Positions 1-7,963 of a stretch of DNA of 64,000 bases are shown one piece after another (position 1 is the first letter of the stretch; each line of letters opens with the position of its first letter). The stretch spans positions 1 through 64,000 of the forward strand of contig JAHEMJ010000006.1 in assembly GCA_024643725.1 (NCBI GenBank), given 5' to 3'. The translations under genes were made by a program, and so were the position numbers. The notes beneath the pieces were generated by a model, which worked only from the letters and a program-made list of their open reading frames with translations, was not told the DNA's origin and did no database searches. This stretch comes from Crocinitomicaceae bacterium (GTDB taxonomy: Bacteria > Bacteroidota > Bacteroidia > Flavobacteriales_D > Crocinitomicaceae).

Positions 1-47
1 CCAGTGAATAAGAGTCCGATTAATATGTCTGAAAGTTTGTAATTCAT
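1..47 (-). CDS. N-terminus of an unknown, probably membrane protein (cut by window edge)
   Basis: Reading the minus strand from an ATG at 47 gives 15 codons open to the window edge, beginning MNYKLSDILIGLLFT, a hydrophobic start like a membrane segment. A GAGAAGAA stretch lies directly before the ATG and could serve for ribosome binding. The gene begins just after the 70-222 repeat, in the same orientation as the exported-protein gene on the other side of that repeat. It would be the next passenger if the patch is a cassette array. The product cannot be identified from 15 residues. Confidence 0.4.
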   Translation of the reverse strand, partial: MNYKLSDILIGLLFT

Positions 48-69
48 TTCTTCTCGTTTTTAAACTTGG

Positions 70-222
70 GCATAACGTTTTGCCGCTTGGATAAGAAGAG
101 GATTTCGGAGCACAAAACGATCAATACACCACAATGGTTGATGCGAGGTAGAATGTTCAATGAACCACTGAACCACTGAACCCGCCATTGAAACAAACAC
201 CTGTTGCCTGCTGGGCTTTTGT
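70..222 (-). repeat. Cassette-type intergenic repeat
   Basis: This 153-base element lies between the stop codon of the 223-1245 gene and the next minus-strand gene. It is not coding-like. It contains a CCGCTTGG block at one end, a CCCGCCATTG block and a CTGCTGGGC block at the other, and short internal repeats of ACCACTGA. I recall closely similar sequences recurring between unrelated genes in Bacteroidota assemblies, which would make it an attC-like or comparable recombination element. That is recollection, not a search result. Only one copy is present here. Confidence 0.5.
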
Positions 223-1245
223 TCATATTTCAATAATTTCGTATCTTATTACTCCTTTTTTATCTTCTAAAGTCAATACAATTTTATTTGTGTTAGGAAT
301 CAAGGTCAATTTTGTAATTTCTTGGTTTTCATACTTCGTGTATTTTATTTTTGAAATATCTTCTCTTCGATTACCACTCATGTTAGAATACTCATCTGTC
401 TTATTAAAATATGATTCTTTTATCTCAAAAACACCCAGCCCTTTTTCCTTACTGGCAATGACTATTTTGTCATTTATGAGGATGAAATCAGTAAATGTGA
501 GGTAGTTTTTGTCCATTTGGTTGGAGGACAATGCAAAACTATTTGAAAAGTCTAAGTTGTTATAAATAGTTATATGATTTGTCCTGGCTACATAACCACT
601 ATGGGTGTCTGACAAAAGCCCAATGTATGTTTCTGTTATTCTTCCATGGTGTATGCTCTCGTATGCACCATTATGTTTTAGCCCTTTGTAATGCGATAAG
701 TCCAATCTGTTGTTTGAATTCAATCGATAAAACAAAACATATTTTGGCATAACAATATTGTCAATGGCAATAAGCAAGCTGTCATTTACCACTAAATCGT
801 CTATTGCTTTTCCCCAAACAACAACTTCACTAGGTATCTCAAGTTGATACCATTTTTCATTTTTCAGGTGATATTGTATGAGTATTTCCTTTCCCATTTC
901 TCCACCAACAAAAATGTTGTCATTGTTTAGAAGAATAGTCTTTGGCTTAATCTCAAATGGAATGGAAAGTTTTATTTGATTTGAAGAATTAATGTTAAAT
1001 ATTGTTATATCATTCTTTGCAGTGTCCAGAATTGCAATTCTTTCTTTTTGGTCAGTCGTGTAAATTGATTTTTCAGAAATTGCGAAAGTTTTTATTTCGT
1101 TTATTTTGTCGTTTTCAAATGAGTTTATAGAGATCGTTCTGCTGTTTTTTAATAACAAAAATAAATTCCCGTTCTTTTGTCCATTTTGCCCGAATACGGA
1201 TAAAGTCAGGAAAAATATTGAAGTTGTAAGAATGAGATTTTTCAT
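223..1245 (-). CDS. Exported protein of unknown function, possibly beta-propeller
   Basis: The 340-residue product starts with a clear signal peptide (hydrophobic core IFFLTLSVFG, cleavage after FGQ), so it should be periplasmic or outer-membrane associated. The rest is a run of short beta-strand-like segments alternating with polar loops, as in beta-propellers, but no repeat is sharp enough to name a family. There is no lipobox and no metal motif. The gene sits alone between the 70-222 repeat (downstream) and the 1246-1366 leader (upstream), so it looks like the passenger of a mobile cassette. It is AT-rich compared with the polymerase operon nearby. Confidence 0.75.
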   Translation of the reverse strand: MKNLILTTSIFFLTLSVFGQNGQKNGNLFLLLKNSRTISINSFENDKINEIKTFAISEKSIYTTDQKERIAILDTAKNDITIFNINSSNQIKLSIPFEIKPKTILLNNDNIFVGGEMGKEILIQYHLKNEKWYQLEIPSEVVVWGKAIDDLVVNDSLLIAIDNIVMPKYVLFYRLNSNNRLDLSHYKGLKHNGAYESIHHGRITETYIGLLSDTHSGYVARTNHITIYNNLDFSNSFALSSNQMDKNYLTFTDFILINDKIVIASKEKGLGVFEIKESYFNKTDEYSNMSGNRREDISKIKYTKYENQEITKLTLIPNTNKIVLTLEDKKGVIRYEIIEI

Positions 1246-1366
1246 TGTCGTGTCGTTTTTTAGCCTTGCAGGTAGCTATCTTATAAACGCCGCCAAACTT
1301 CTCAAAGCAATCAATTTTAGTCAGCTTGGCGAAGCTTTATTATACATGACCAATGTAGTTAAAAAT
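1246..1366 (-). repeat. Cassette leader between recombinase tail and exported protein
   Basis: This non-coding stretch separates the stop of the ORF6N-recombinase chimera from the next start codon on the same strand. It contains a perfect small hairpin, AGCTT-GGCG-AAGCT at 1323-1336, and a GGCGGCGTTTATAAG block (minus strand) followed by a leader that runs into the ATG. I remember this leader as recurrent upstream of unrelated genes in Bacteroidota, but could not check it. Together with the 70-222 element it brackets the exported-protein gene. Confidence 0.4.
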
Positions 1367-1855
1367 TCATAAATCATCAAAAGGCGATCTAATTTGCTGC
1401 AAAGTATGCGTGCTTACATGTGTGTGTATTTCGGTTGTTCTTGAACTAGAATGACCTAGTAATTCTTGTATGTAACGTAAATCAGTACCACTGGTGAGTA
1501 TCCATTGTCGAATCATGACAAAGGCACGCATGATTTGAATGCTTGCTTGTATTGCTCGTTGAGAATTCACTACTGCACTAAGCATCACGACCCCTTTTTC
1601 TGTGAAGGTAAAAGGCAAATACTTGGGGTGATTCCCTTTTCCTCCTTCTAAGGTCACAATCTGCGACCTTAGAATTGTCCATTCTTCTTTTGTCAATTGA
1701 AACATAAAATCTTCAGGAAAACGGTCGATGTTCCTTCGGACCGCTTGTTTTAATTCTTTTATTTCCACGTCATTTAGTTTTGCTAAATCCATTTCTATCG
1801 TGACGTTCTTTCCTCTGATTTCGTGAATGCTGCTTTGAATGTTTTCGAGTTTCAT
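1367..1855 (-). CDS. ORF6N-domain protein fused to a tyrosine-recombinase C-terminal tail
   Basis: Residues 1-118 are an ORF6N domain, a DNA-binding domain of phage and phage-like proteins (signatures IHEIRGKNVTIEMDLAKL and RRNIDRFPEDFMFQLT). From residue 121 the protein becomes the end of an XerD/integron-type tyrosine recombinase: GTDLRYIQELLGH, TTEIHTHV and the typical terminus IRSPFDDL. H135 of the recombinase signature is kept, but the catalytic tyrosine position of TTEIYTHV is His144 (one CAC/TAC transition). The HxxR box and everything before it are missing, so no recombinase activity is possible. The reading frame is intact. It ends 3 bases before the second ORF6N gene in transcription order. 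Confidence 0.85.
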   Translation of the reverse strand: MKLENIQSSIHEIRGKNVTIEMDLAKLNDVEIKELKQAVRRNIDRFPEDFMFQLTKEEWTILRSQIVTLEGGKGNHPKYLPFTFTEKGVVMLSAVVNSQRAIQASIQIMRAFVMIRQWILTSGTDLRYIQELLGHSSSRTTEIHTHVSTHTLQQIRSPFDDL

Positions 1856-1858
1856 TAT

Positions 1859-2362
1859 TTATTTTTTATATCCCACTTGTTTTCTTTGATTCTGCTGAGC
1901 ACTTTGTTTGTCTTTCTGTATAAAGTAATTTAACACTTGTTCAATGCCATCAAAGCGCTGTCCGTGGCTTCGCTCTAACTCTTCTAATCGCTCTGCTAGT
2001 TCATGATAGGTGAGGCTCCATTGACGCATCATCACAAAGGCGCGCATGATGGAAATGTTGATTTGGATCGCCAATTTACTTTTTAACACACTGGATAGCA
2101 TTGCAATTCCTTGTTCGGTGAAAGCGAATATCCCATGTCTGGTGCCTCCCCAACTTGACATCACAAATTGTGATGTCAAGTTTTTCATTTCGACTTCTGT
2201 CAGTTCAAACATAAAATCTTCCGGAAACCGATCGATGTTTCTGCGTACAGCCTGTTTTAATACACGCGTTTCTACTTCATACATTTTTGCTAATTCATAG
2301 TCAAGAATGACGCGCTTCCCCCTGATTTCGTGAATGCTGTTTTTGATTGTTGTTAGTTCCAT
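1859..2362 (-). CDS. ORF6N-domain-containing protein
   Basis: The 167-residue product opens with an ORF6N domain (residues 1-120; IHEIRGKRVILDYELAKMY, RRNIDRFPEDFMFELT, then FAFTEQGIAMLSSVL). A helical tail follows (about 125-160, HELAERLEELERSHGQRF), probably a coiled coil. ORF6N proteins are presumed DNA-binding regulators carried by phages and mobile elements. I chose the ATG at 2362 because the MELTTIKNSIHEIRG start aligns with the neighbouring paralogue; an upstream in-frame start at 2401 would add 13 AT-encoded residues. The downstream chimera starts 3 bases after its stop, so the two are probably co-transcribed. Confidence 0.85.
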   Translation of the reverse strand: MELTTIKNSIHEIRGKRVILDYELAKMYEVETRVLKQAVRRNIDRFPEDFMFELTEVEMKNLTSQFVMSSWGGTRHGIFAFTEQGIAMLSSVLKSKLAIQINISIMRAFVMMRQWSLTYHELAERLEELERSHGQRFDGIEQVLNYFIQKDKQSAQQNQRKQVGYKK

Positions 2363-2450
2363 CTTTGTTTTTTTTCTATTGAATTTAGTGAAAAATATCA
2401 ATTTGATTAAAATATCATCAAAATAAAAGATGAATATCTAATCATTTTGG

Positions 2451-2458
2451 TATCTTTG
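2451..2458 (+). promoter_or_regulatory. Bacteroidota -7 promoter element for the dinB-dnaE operon
   Basis: TATCTTTG fits the TAnnTTTG consensus recognised by the Bacteroidota housekeeping sigma factor and lies 42 bases before the dinB ATG. I do not see an obvious LexA-type palindrome beside it. Confidence 0.6.
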
Positions 2459-2500
2459 TTGAACCAACGATAGCACGCATTTACTTTAATCTTTTTGATC

Positions 2501-3718
2501 ATGTCCGTATTGCGTTCGATTGTTCACATGGACCTAGACACGTTTTTTGTCTCCTGTGAACGTTTATTAGATAGTCGTTTAGTTGGAAAACCCATTTTGA
2601 TTGGCGGGACAAGTGACCGAGGTGTGGTCGCTTCCTGTAGTTATGAAGCACGGCAGTTTGGGATTCACTCTGCGATGCCCATGAAGATGGCGAAGGAACG
2701 CTGTCCAGAAGCCATTGTCATTAAGGGGAATACACAAACGTATAGTGGATACTCACGCGCGGTGACTGACATCATCCGCGAGGCTGTTCCCGTGTATGAG
2801 AAAATGTCCATCGATGAATTCTACATTGATTTCACGGGAATGGACCGCTTTTTCGGCACCTTTAAGTATGCAGGAGAATTGCGTCAACGCATCCTCAAGG
2901 AAACGGGATTGCCGATTTCTTTTGGCTTGTCCCAGAATAAAACGGTGTCCAAAATTGCGACAGGCGAAGCGAAGCCGAACAATCAAATTCACGTCGACTA
3001 TGGAACAGAGCGGGACTTCCTAGCACCATTGTCCGTGAAGAAAATTCCGATGGTGGGAACAAAAACCTATCAAACCTTGTGTAACCTCGGCGTGCGGAAA
3101 ATCAAAACAGTGCAGGACATGCCGATGGAAATGATGGAAGGCGCTCTGGGAATGAACGGTGTGGGAATTTGGAAGAAAGCACAGGGAATCGATCATTCGC
3201 CCGTGGAACAGTACAATGAACGGAAGTCCATTTCGACGGAACGCACCTTTGATCAAGATACAATCGATGTGGTCAAACTGAACGGAATCCTCGCGGCGAT
3301 GGCGGAAAATCTAGCCTTTCAGTTGCGCAGAGGGATGAAGTTGACGGGCTGTGTGACGGTGAAAATTCGTTATTCGGACTTCCAAACGCAGACCTTGCAA
3401 AAGCAAATCGCGTATACCGCGGCGGATCATGAGTTGTTGCCCGTTGTGGCAGAGTTGTTTAAGCGCATTTACAACCGACGTTTGCTGGTTCGACTCATTG
3501 GCATTCGCTTTAGTTCCTTGGTTGCTGGACACCATCAATTGAATCTGTTCGACAACGATGCGCATTTTGCTTCCTTGTACAAAGCCTTGGATCAGATTCG
3601 CATTCGCTACGGTGATCGCGCGGTGATTCGGGCGATCGGTATGGAGGCTCGGACAATCGGACACCACAATCCATTCAATGGCGAACCACCGATGTTATTG
3701 GCAAATCGACGGGTGTAA
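2501..3718 (+). CDS. dinB: Y-family DNA polymerase IV (DinB)
   Basis: A translesion polymerase that copies past damaged template bases. Catalytic residues are intact: the IVHMDLDTFF motif with D11 near the N-terminus and the SIDE motif (D105, E106), so this is an active polymerase and not an ImuB-type inactive subunit. Palm, fingers and thumb span 1-230, and the little finger about 235-345. QLNLF at 346-350 is a plausible beta-clamp-binding motif. At 405 residues it is longer than enterobacterial Pol IV by a C-terminal extension. The ATG at 2501 is preferred over an in-frame TTG at 2495. Only 6 bases separate it from the DnaE-like gene, implying one transcript and joint action in lesion bypass. 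Confidence 0.92.
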   Translation: MSVLRSIVHMDLDTFFVSCERLLDSRLVGKPILIGGTSDRGVVASCSYEARQFGIHSAMPMKMAKERCPEAIVIKGNTQTYSGYSRAVTDIIREAVPVYEKMSIDEFYIDFTGMDRFFGTFKYAGELRQRILKETGLPISFGLSQNKTVSKIATGEAKPNNQIHVDYGTERDFLAPLSVKKIPMVGTKTYQTLCNLGVRKIKTVQDMPMEMMEGALGMNGVGIWKKAQGIDHSPVEQYNERKSISTERTFDQDTIDVVKLNGILAAMAENLAFQLRRGMKLTGCVTVKIRYSDFQTQTLQKQIAYTAADHELLPVVAELFKRIYNRRLLVRLIGIRFSSLVAGHHQLNLFDNDAHFASLYKALDQIRIRYGDRAVIRAIGMEARTIGHHNPFNGEPPMLLANRRV

Positions 3719-3724
3719 GGTATC

Positions 3725-6688
3725 ATGAAAACAAAGTCGCATTTTAGTTTGAAATACGGCATTCATTCCCCGGAAGCCATTGTGCAATGGGCGGTGGATA
3801 GCGCGTATCCGTATGTGTTTTTGGCGGACATCAATTCGACCGGAGCAGTGCTCGCGTTTGTACGGGAAGCACAGCGAAAGGGAATTCCAGCCGTTGTTGG
3901 GGTCGAGCTGCGCAATGGACGCGAACGAATGGCCACCATCATCGCACGAAACAACCATGGATTGAATGAATTGAACGTGTTTTTAAGTCAATTTATCCAC
4001 CAGGGAAAACCCTTTCCAAAGGAATTGCCTCACTTTTCTAGTTGCTATGTGTGTTATCCCATTGAACAGTATCCAACGAAGTTAAAAGAACACGAATACA
4101 TTGAAATACAGGTCAATGATGTCATTTACTTAAATTTAACATACAAGAAGGTCCCGCGTGGAAAACTGATCGCTTTGCAATCGATGATCTTTCAGTCGAA
4201 GGCGGATTTTAACGCGCATCGCTTGCTGCGAGCCATCGACCATAATTGCCTGCTGTCGAAGTTGGAAAAAGAAGATCAGGCGAATGAGAACGAACGTTTT
4301 ATGTCCTATGAGGAGTGGCGAAACGGCTTTGTCGATTACCCGGAAATCATCGAACGCACCGAAGCCTTGTTTGGACGTTGCCGCGTGAACTTTGAGTTCG
4401 GTGACGATGCCAAACCCCAGAATCCGACAACGTATACGGGAAGCATTGAAGGAGATCGTGCCTTGTTGAAAGAATTGTGTGCGGAAGGACTCGACCATCG
4501 ATATGGCGTGGTGACGGATGAAATCATCGAACGCATTGAAATGGAGATTGAGGTCATTGCGGAAAAGCATTACTTGTCCTATTTTTTAATCACTTGGGAC
4601 TTTACCTCGTATGCGCGATCCAAAGGATATTTCTATGTGGGACGAGGGAGTGGGGCGAATAGTATTGTGGCGTATTTGCTGCGAATCACGGATGTTGATC
4701 CACTGGAATTGGACTTGTATTTCGAGCGTTTCATCAACCTGTACCGCAAGAATCCACCAGATTTTGACATTGACTTCTCGTGGAAGGACCGCGATGACAT
4801 TGTGCGCTATTTGTTTGAACGTTATCCACATACGGCGTGGCTGTGCACATATAACACCTTCCAGTACCGAGCGACGATTCGGGAATTAGGGAAGGTTTTT
4901 GGTTTGCCGAAGTCAGAAATCGATTTGTTGAGTAGTGGAAAGTTTCACTTTGATCAGTTGGATCAATTCTCGCGCTTGGTCTTGCGCTATAGTAAGTACA
5001 TCCAAGGATTGCCTTCGCATTTGAGTGTGCATTCGGGCGGAATTGTGATCAGCGAGCGTCCAATGACCTGGTATTCCGCCACTTTTTTACCGCCAAAAGG
5101 TTATCCAACGACGCAATTTTCGATGATGGAAGCGGAAGACGTTGGACTGTACAAGTTCGATATTTTGAGTCAGCGCGGACTCGGGAAAATCCACGATTGC
5201 TTGGAAGTGATTGCGTATAATCGTCCCGAAGAACCGCCGCACGACATCCACGACGTGGCACATTTTAAGCAGGATGCGAAAGTCCGTCAGCTGTTGTTGG
5301 ATGGAAAAGCCTTGGGTTGTTTTTATGTGGAATCCCCAGCGATGCGCATGTTGATGGCGAAATTGAAAGTCGAAACCTACCTCGAATTGGTGGCGGCTAG
5401 CTCGATTATTCGTCCAGGAGTGGCGCAGTCGGGGATGATGCGCGAGTACATTTTGCGTCACCGCAATCCAGAGCGACGCAAGGAAGCGCATCCGATTTTA
5501 CTGGAAATCATGCCCGAAACGTATGGTGTGATGGTGTATCAGGAAGATGTGATCAAAGTCGCGCATCACTTTGCTGGACTGAGTTTAGCGGAGGCGGATG
5601 TCCTGCGGCGTGGAATGTCCGGGAAATTTCGTTCGCGGGAGGAGTTTTTGCGTGTACAGGAACAATTTGTCGGCAATTGTACGAAGAAAGGCTACGATGA
5701 AAAATTGACATTGGACGTTTGGCGTCAGATTGAGAGTTTTGCGGGCTATGCCTTTTCAAAGGGACATTCCGCGTCGTATGCGGTGGAGAGTTATCAGAGT
5801 TTGTATCTGAAAGCCCATTATCCTTTGGAATACATGACGGCAACGATTAATAATTTCGGTGGATACTATCGCACCGAGATTTATGTGCACGAAGCGCGTC
5901 GTTTTGGTGCAGAGATTCATGCACCGTCCGTGAATGAAGGAGCGTATGAATGTCTTTTGCGTGGGAAAACCTTGATTTTGGGTTTCAATTTAGTGACAGG
6001 CATCGAGGCGGCACTTGTTTTACGGATTTTCGAAGAGCGTCATCGCGCTGGAAAGTTTCGTGACTTTGAGGACTTTGTGCGACGGGTAAACCTTCCCTTG
6101 GAGCAAACATCGTTGCTGATTCGCATTGGTGCGTTGCGCGACTTTCCGGAGAAGCGAAAGGAAATGTTGTGGAAGGCGCATTTTCATCACCACAAGAATC
6201 CCCAACGGGAGCGTCACATTGAATTGTTTGAGGTGCGTTCGCGCCACTTTGAGTTGCCTGACCTGGAAGAATCGGAGCAAGAGGCGTATTTTGAGCAGAT
6301 GGAATTGTTGGGATTCCCCTTGTGTAATCCTTTTGCGTTGCTGCGCGATCCCGTTCCGCAGGCACATCTTCGCGCACGTGAAGTCCCGCAATCTTTGGGG
6401 AGAGTTGTCGAGATGTATGGGTATTTGGTTGCGATTAAGCAGTCGAAAACGAGTAAAGGAGAGCTCATGAATTTCGGAACCTTCATCGATTACGATGGCG
6501 ATACGATTGACACCGTGCATTTTCCGGAGAGTGTGCGGCGTTTTCCCTTTCACGGTAAAGGCATTTATCACTTGCGGGGAATTGTCATGGAGGAATTTTC
6601 GTATTATTGTTTGGAAGTAGGGTATATGCAGAAACTGTCGTTCCAGCAGGACATTCGCTATATGGAATTATCAGAAAGAAATCCGTAG
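3725..6688 (+). CDS. dnaE2: DnaE2-like error-prone DNA polymerase III alpha subunit
   Basis: A C-family polymerase of 987 residues, clearly shorter than a replicative DnaE (about 1150). It has an N-terminal PHP domain with the usual HxH start degraded to KSHFSLKYG; a palm with YVGRGSGANS (304-313), PPDFDIDF (344-351, catalytic D348/D350) and KFDILSQRG (third aspartate D479); a helix-hairpin-helix region around 810-850; and a C-terminal OB fold from about 895. The tau-binding end is absent. Short length, operon with a Y-family polymerase and lost PHP ligands fit the damage-tolerance polymerase DnaE2/ImuC rather than the chromosomal replicase. Both operon genes look richer in G+C than the flanking DNA. 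Confidence 0.88.
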   Translation: MKTKSHFSLKYGIHSPEAIVQWAVDSAYPYVFLADINSTGAVLAFVREAQRKGIPAVVGVELRNGRERMATIIARNNHGLNELNVFLSQFIHQGKPFPKELPHFSSCYVCYPIEQYPTKLKEHEYIEIQVNDVIYLNLTYKKVPRGKLIALQSMIFQSKADFNAHRLLRAIDHNCLLSKLEKEDQANENERFMSYEEWRNGFVDYPEIIERTEALFGRCRVNFEFGDDAKPQNPTTYTGSIEGDRALLKELCAEGLDHRYGVVTDEIIERIEMEIEVIAEKHYLSYFLITWDFTSYARSKGYFYVGRGSGANSIVAYLLRITDVDPLELDLYFERFINLYRKNPPDFDIDFSWKDRDDIVRYLFERYPHTAWLCTYNTFQYRATIRELGKVFGLPKSEIDLLSSGKFHFDQLDQFSRLVLRYSKYIQGLPSHLSVHSGGIVISERPMTWYSATFLPPKGYPTTQFSMMEAEDVGLYKFDILSQRGLGKIHDCLEVIAYNRPEEPPHDIHDVAHFKQDAKVRQLLLDGKALGCFYVESPAMRMLMAKLKVETYLELVAASSIIRPGVAQSGMMREYILRHRNPERRKEAHPILLEIMPETYGVMVYQEDVIKVAHHFAGLSLAEADVLRRGMSGKFRSREEFLRVQEQFVGNCTKKGYDEKLTLDVWRQIESFAGYAFSKGHSASYAVESYQSLYLKAHYPLEYMTATINNFGGYYRTEIYVHEARRFGAEIHAPSVNEGAYECLLRGKTLILGFNLVTGIEAALVLRIFEERHRAGKFRDFEDFVRRVNLPLEQTSLLIRIGALRDFPEKRKEMLWKAHFHHHKNPQRERHIELFEVRSRHFELPDLEESEQEAYFEQMELLGFPLCNPFALLRDPVPQAHLRAREVPQSLGRVVEMYGYLVAIKQSKTSKGELMNFGTFIDYDGDTIDTVHFPESVRRFPFHGKGIYHLRGIVMEEFSYYCLEVGYMQKLSFQQDIRYMELSERNP

Positions 6689-6708
6689 TTTCGTGAAAAA
6701 TTAATCCC

Positions 6709-7143
6709 ATGAAAGGCAACATTTATCCATGTTTTTGGTTTGACGGAAAAGCCAAAGAAGCGGCGGAACTGTATTGTTCCTTATTTCCGAATTCAAAAAT
6801 TACATCCGATTCTGGATTGACGGTCTTTTTTGAATTAAACGGACAAACATTCATGGGATTAAATGGTGGTCCGATGTTCAAGCCAACCGAAGCCGTTTCG
6901 TACACAATTAATTGTGAAAGTCAGGAAGAAATTGACCATTACTGGAATGGCTTAACTGCGAACGGCGGAGAAGAAGGTCAATGCGGCTGGTGCAAGGATC
7001 CGTATGGATTTTCATGGCAAGTCATTCCTGCTGATTTAGGAAAATGGATGTCACATCCCACGAACGGACAAAAAATCATGGCAGCCTTCATGAAAATGCA
7101 CAAGTTCGACTGTCAACTTCTGGAGGATATCTACAACTCCTAA
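6709..7143 (+). CDS. VOC family protein (PhnB/glyoxalase-like)
   Basis: The 144-residue protein has the 3-demethylubiquinone-methyltransferase-like VOC pattern: CFWFDGKAKEAAELYCSLFP at the start, LNGQTFMGLNGGP in the middle, and WCKDPYGFSWQVIPADL followed by a helical tail. Members of this group lack proven substrates despite the historical name. It begins 20 bases after the polymerase gene. Its TAA stop overlaps the ATG of the following small membrane protein (TAATG), so those two are translationally coupled. Confidence 0.85.
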   Translation: MKGNIYPCFWFDGKAKEAAELYCSLFPNSKITSDSGLTVFFELNGQTFMGLNGGPMFKPTEAVSYTINCESQEEIDHYWNGLTANGGEEGQCGWCKDPYGFSWQVIPADLGKWMSHPTNGQKIMAAFMKMHKFDCQLLEDIYNS

Positions 7144-7310
7144 TGTTACGCATTTTTATCCCCATTGTCCTTGGACTCATCGTTTGGATCATTGTACTGT
7201 GGCAGGTGCTGGTCAAACGAGAAAAAATCGATATGCGTGCCATTTTTCAATTGACAGTGATTTTCATAGGTATTTGGCTGCTGATTTATTGGCTGTTGTT
7301 TTGGTATTAG
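7143..7310 (+). CDS. Small two-helix membrane protein
   Basis: A 55-residue protein starting MLRIFIPIVLGLIVWIIVLW, with a second hydrophobic helix at about 34-53 and the charged link VKREKID between them, so both ends probably face the same side of the membrane. I used the ATG at 7143, which shares its first base with the VOC gene's stop codon. The function is unknown. Confidence 0.6.
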   Translation: MLRIFIPIVLGLIVWIIVLWQVLVKREKIDMRAIFQLTVIFIGIWLLIYWLLFWY

Positions 7311-7462
7311 TTGTTCGATGTCCGTTTTCCGATGTCCGATGTCCGTTGTTTCATTTCTGAAAAATAGCATTCATGAGCACATTGGCACACTAGCACATTA
7401 GCACATTAGCACACTGGCACACTAGCACATTAGCACATTAGCACACTGGCACATTAGCACAA
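7311..7462 (+). repeat. Composite direct repeat, copy A (TTCCGATGTCCG and AGCACATT arrays)
   Basis: Three parts follow in order: two to three imperfect units of TTCCGATGTCCG (7313-7350), a 21-base block at 7354-7374 that recurs exactly at 8565-8585, and about eleven tandem units of AGCACATT/GGCACACT up to 7462. The same three parts occur in the same order after the toxin-antitoxin genes at 8522-8635. The remainder of this gene-free stretch up to 7570 shows nothing recognisable. Confidence 0.85.
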
Positions 7463-7570
7463 TATCCCTCACTTTTTCGAGTTAACTAAACACGCGATTT
7501 ATCATTGAAGTCAGGATTCACTGATCATCAGGTTTTCTTTTGAACGATTAAATCGAAAAAAAAATCATTA

Positions 7571-7593
7571 AAGTTCGGTTTATATCAGAACTT
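7571..7593 (+). promoter_or_regulatory. Imperfect palindrome upstream of higBA, putative operator
   Basis: AAGTTCGG and CAGAACTT are inverted copies with one mismatch, separated by TTTATAT, and end 25 bases before the toxin start codon. HigA-type antitoxins usually repress their own operon by binding such palindromes, so autoregulation here is a reasonable inference. Confidence 0.5.
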
Positions 7594-7618
7594 ATTACTA
7601 ATTTTATGTTGTTGTTCG

Positions 7619-7963
7619 ATGAGGGTCATAGGAAGAAAAATTCTGATGAAAGTCAAAAAGAAGAATCTTGGAAATCAAAAACTCTGGAAAGAAATTGACA
7701 AATTGCTCTTAGCGTTAGAGGCGTTTAATCCAGTAGATTCAAATCTTCAAACCATTCGAAAAGATGCAGATCAAGTGCATCCAGATGGGTTTTATTTTTT
7801 CAATATTTCCGTTCATCGCACCATGGTTTTGATTGAATTAGAGGAGGGAGGCGAAGCCACGATTGTTTGGGCAGGTTCTCACCAAGAATATGAGATCGTA
7901 TTTAAAAATAATAAAAAAGTCATTGAGAAATGGCTGAAAAACAAGGGGTATATCGCAGCATGA
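7619..7963 (+). CDS. higB: HigB-like type II toxin (mRNA interferase)
   Basis: The 114-residue basic protein starts MRVIGRKIL, as HigB toxins do, and carries the RelE/HigB-type core (RKDADQVHPDGFYFFNIS, then the strand TMVLIELEEGGEATIVWAGSH). Family members cleave mRNA on the ribosome. The toxin comes first in the operon, as in higBA loci. Its stop codon overlaps the antitoxin start (ATGA at 7960-7963). The pair is bracketed by two copies of a composite direct repeat, which suggests movement as a unit. Confidence 0.75.
   Translation: MRVIGRKILMKVKKKNLGNQKLWKEIDKLLLALEAFNPVDSNLQTIRKDADQVHPDGFYFFNISVHRTMVLIELEEGGEATIVWAGSHQEYEIVFKNNKKVIEKWLKNKGYIAA

Noticed and set aside
44..226. 60-residue minus-strand reading frame at the left edge
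   Set aside because: It lies within the 70-222 repeat and has no coding pattern; it is a by-product of the element.
1106..1372. 88-residue plus-strand frame over the start of the exported-protein gene
   Set aside because: It opposes a signal-peptide gene and crosses the non-coding leader.
70..2362. Complete integron with a working integrase
   Set aside because: Only 42 residues of the recombinase remain, its catalytic Tyr is His, and only one repeat copy is visible.
3725..6688. DnaE as the main replicative polymerase
   Set aside because: It is too short, has degraded PHP ligands and shares a transcript with dinB.
7375..7462. AGCACATT array as a CRISPR
   Set aside because: Units are 8 bases, in tandem without spacers, and no cas gene is present.
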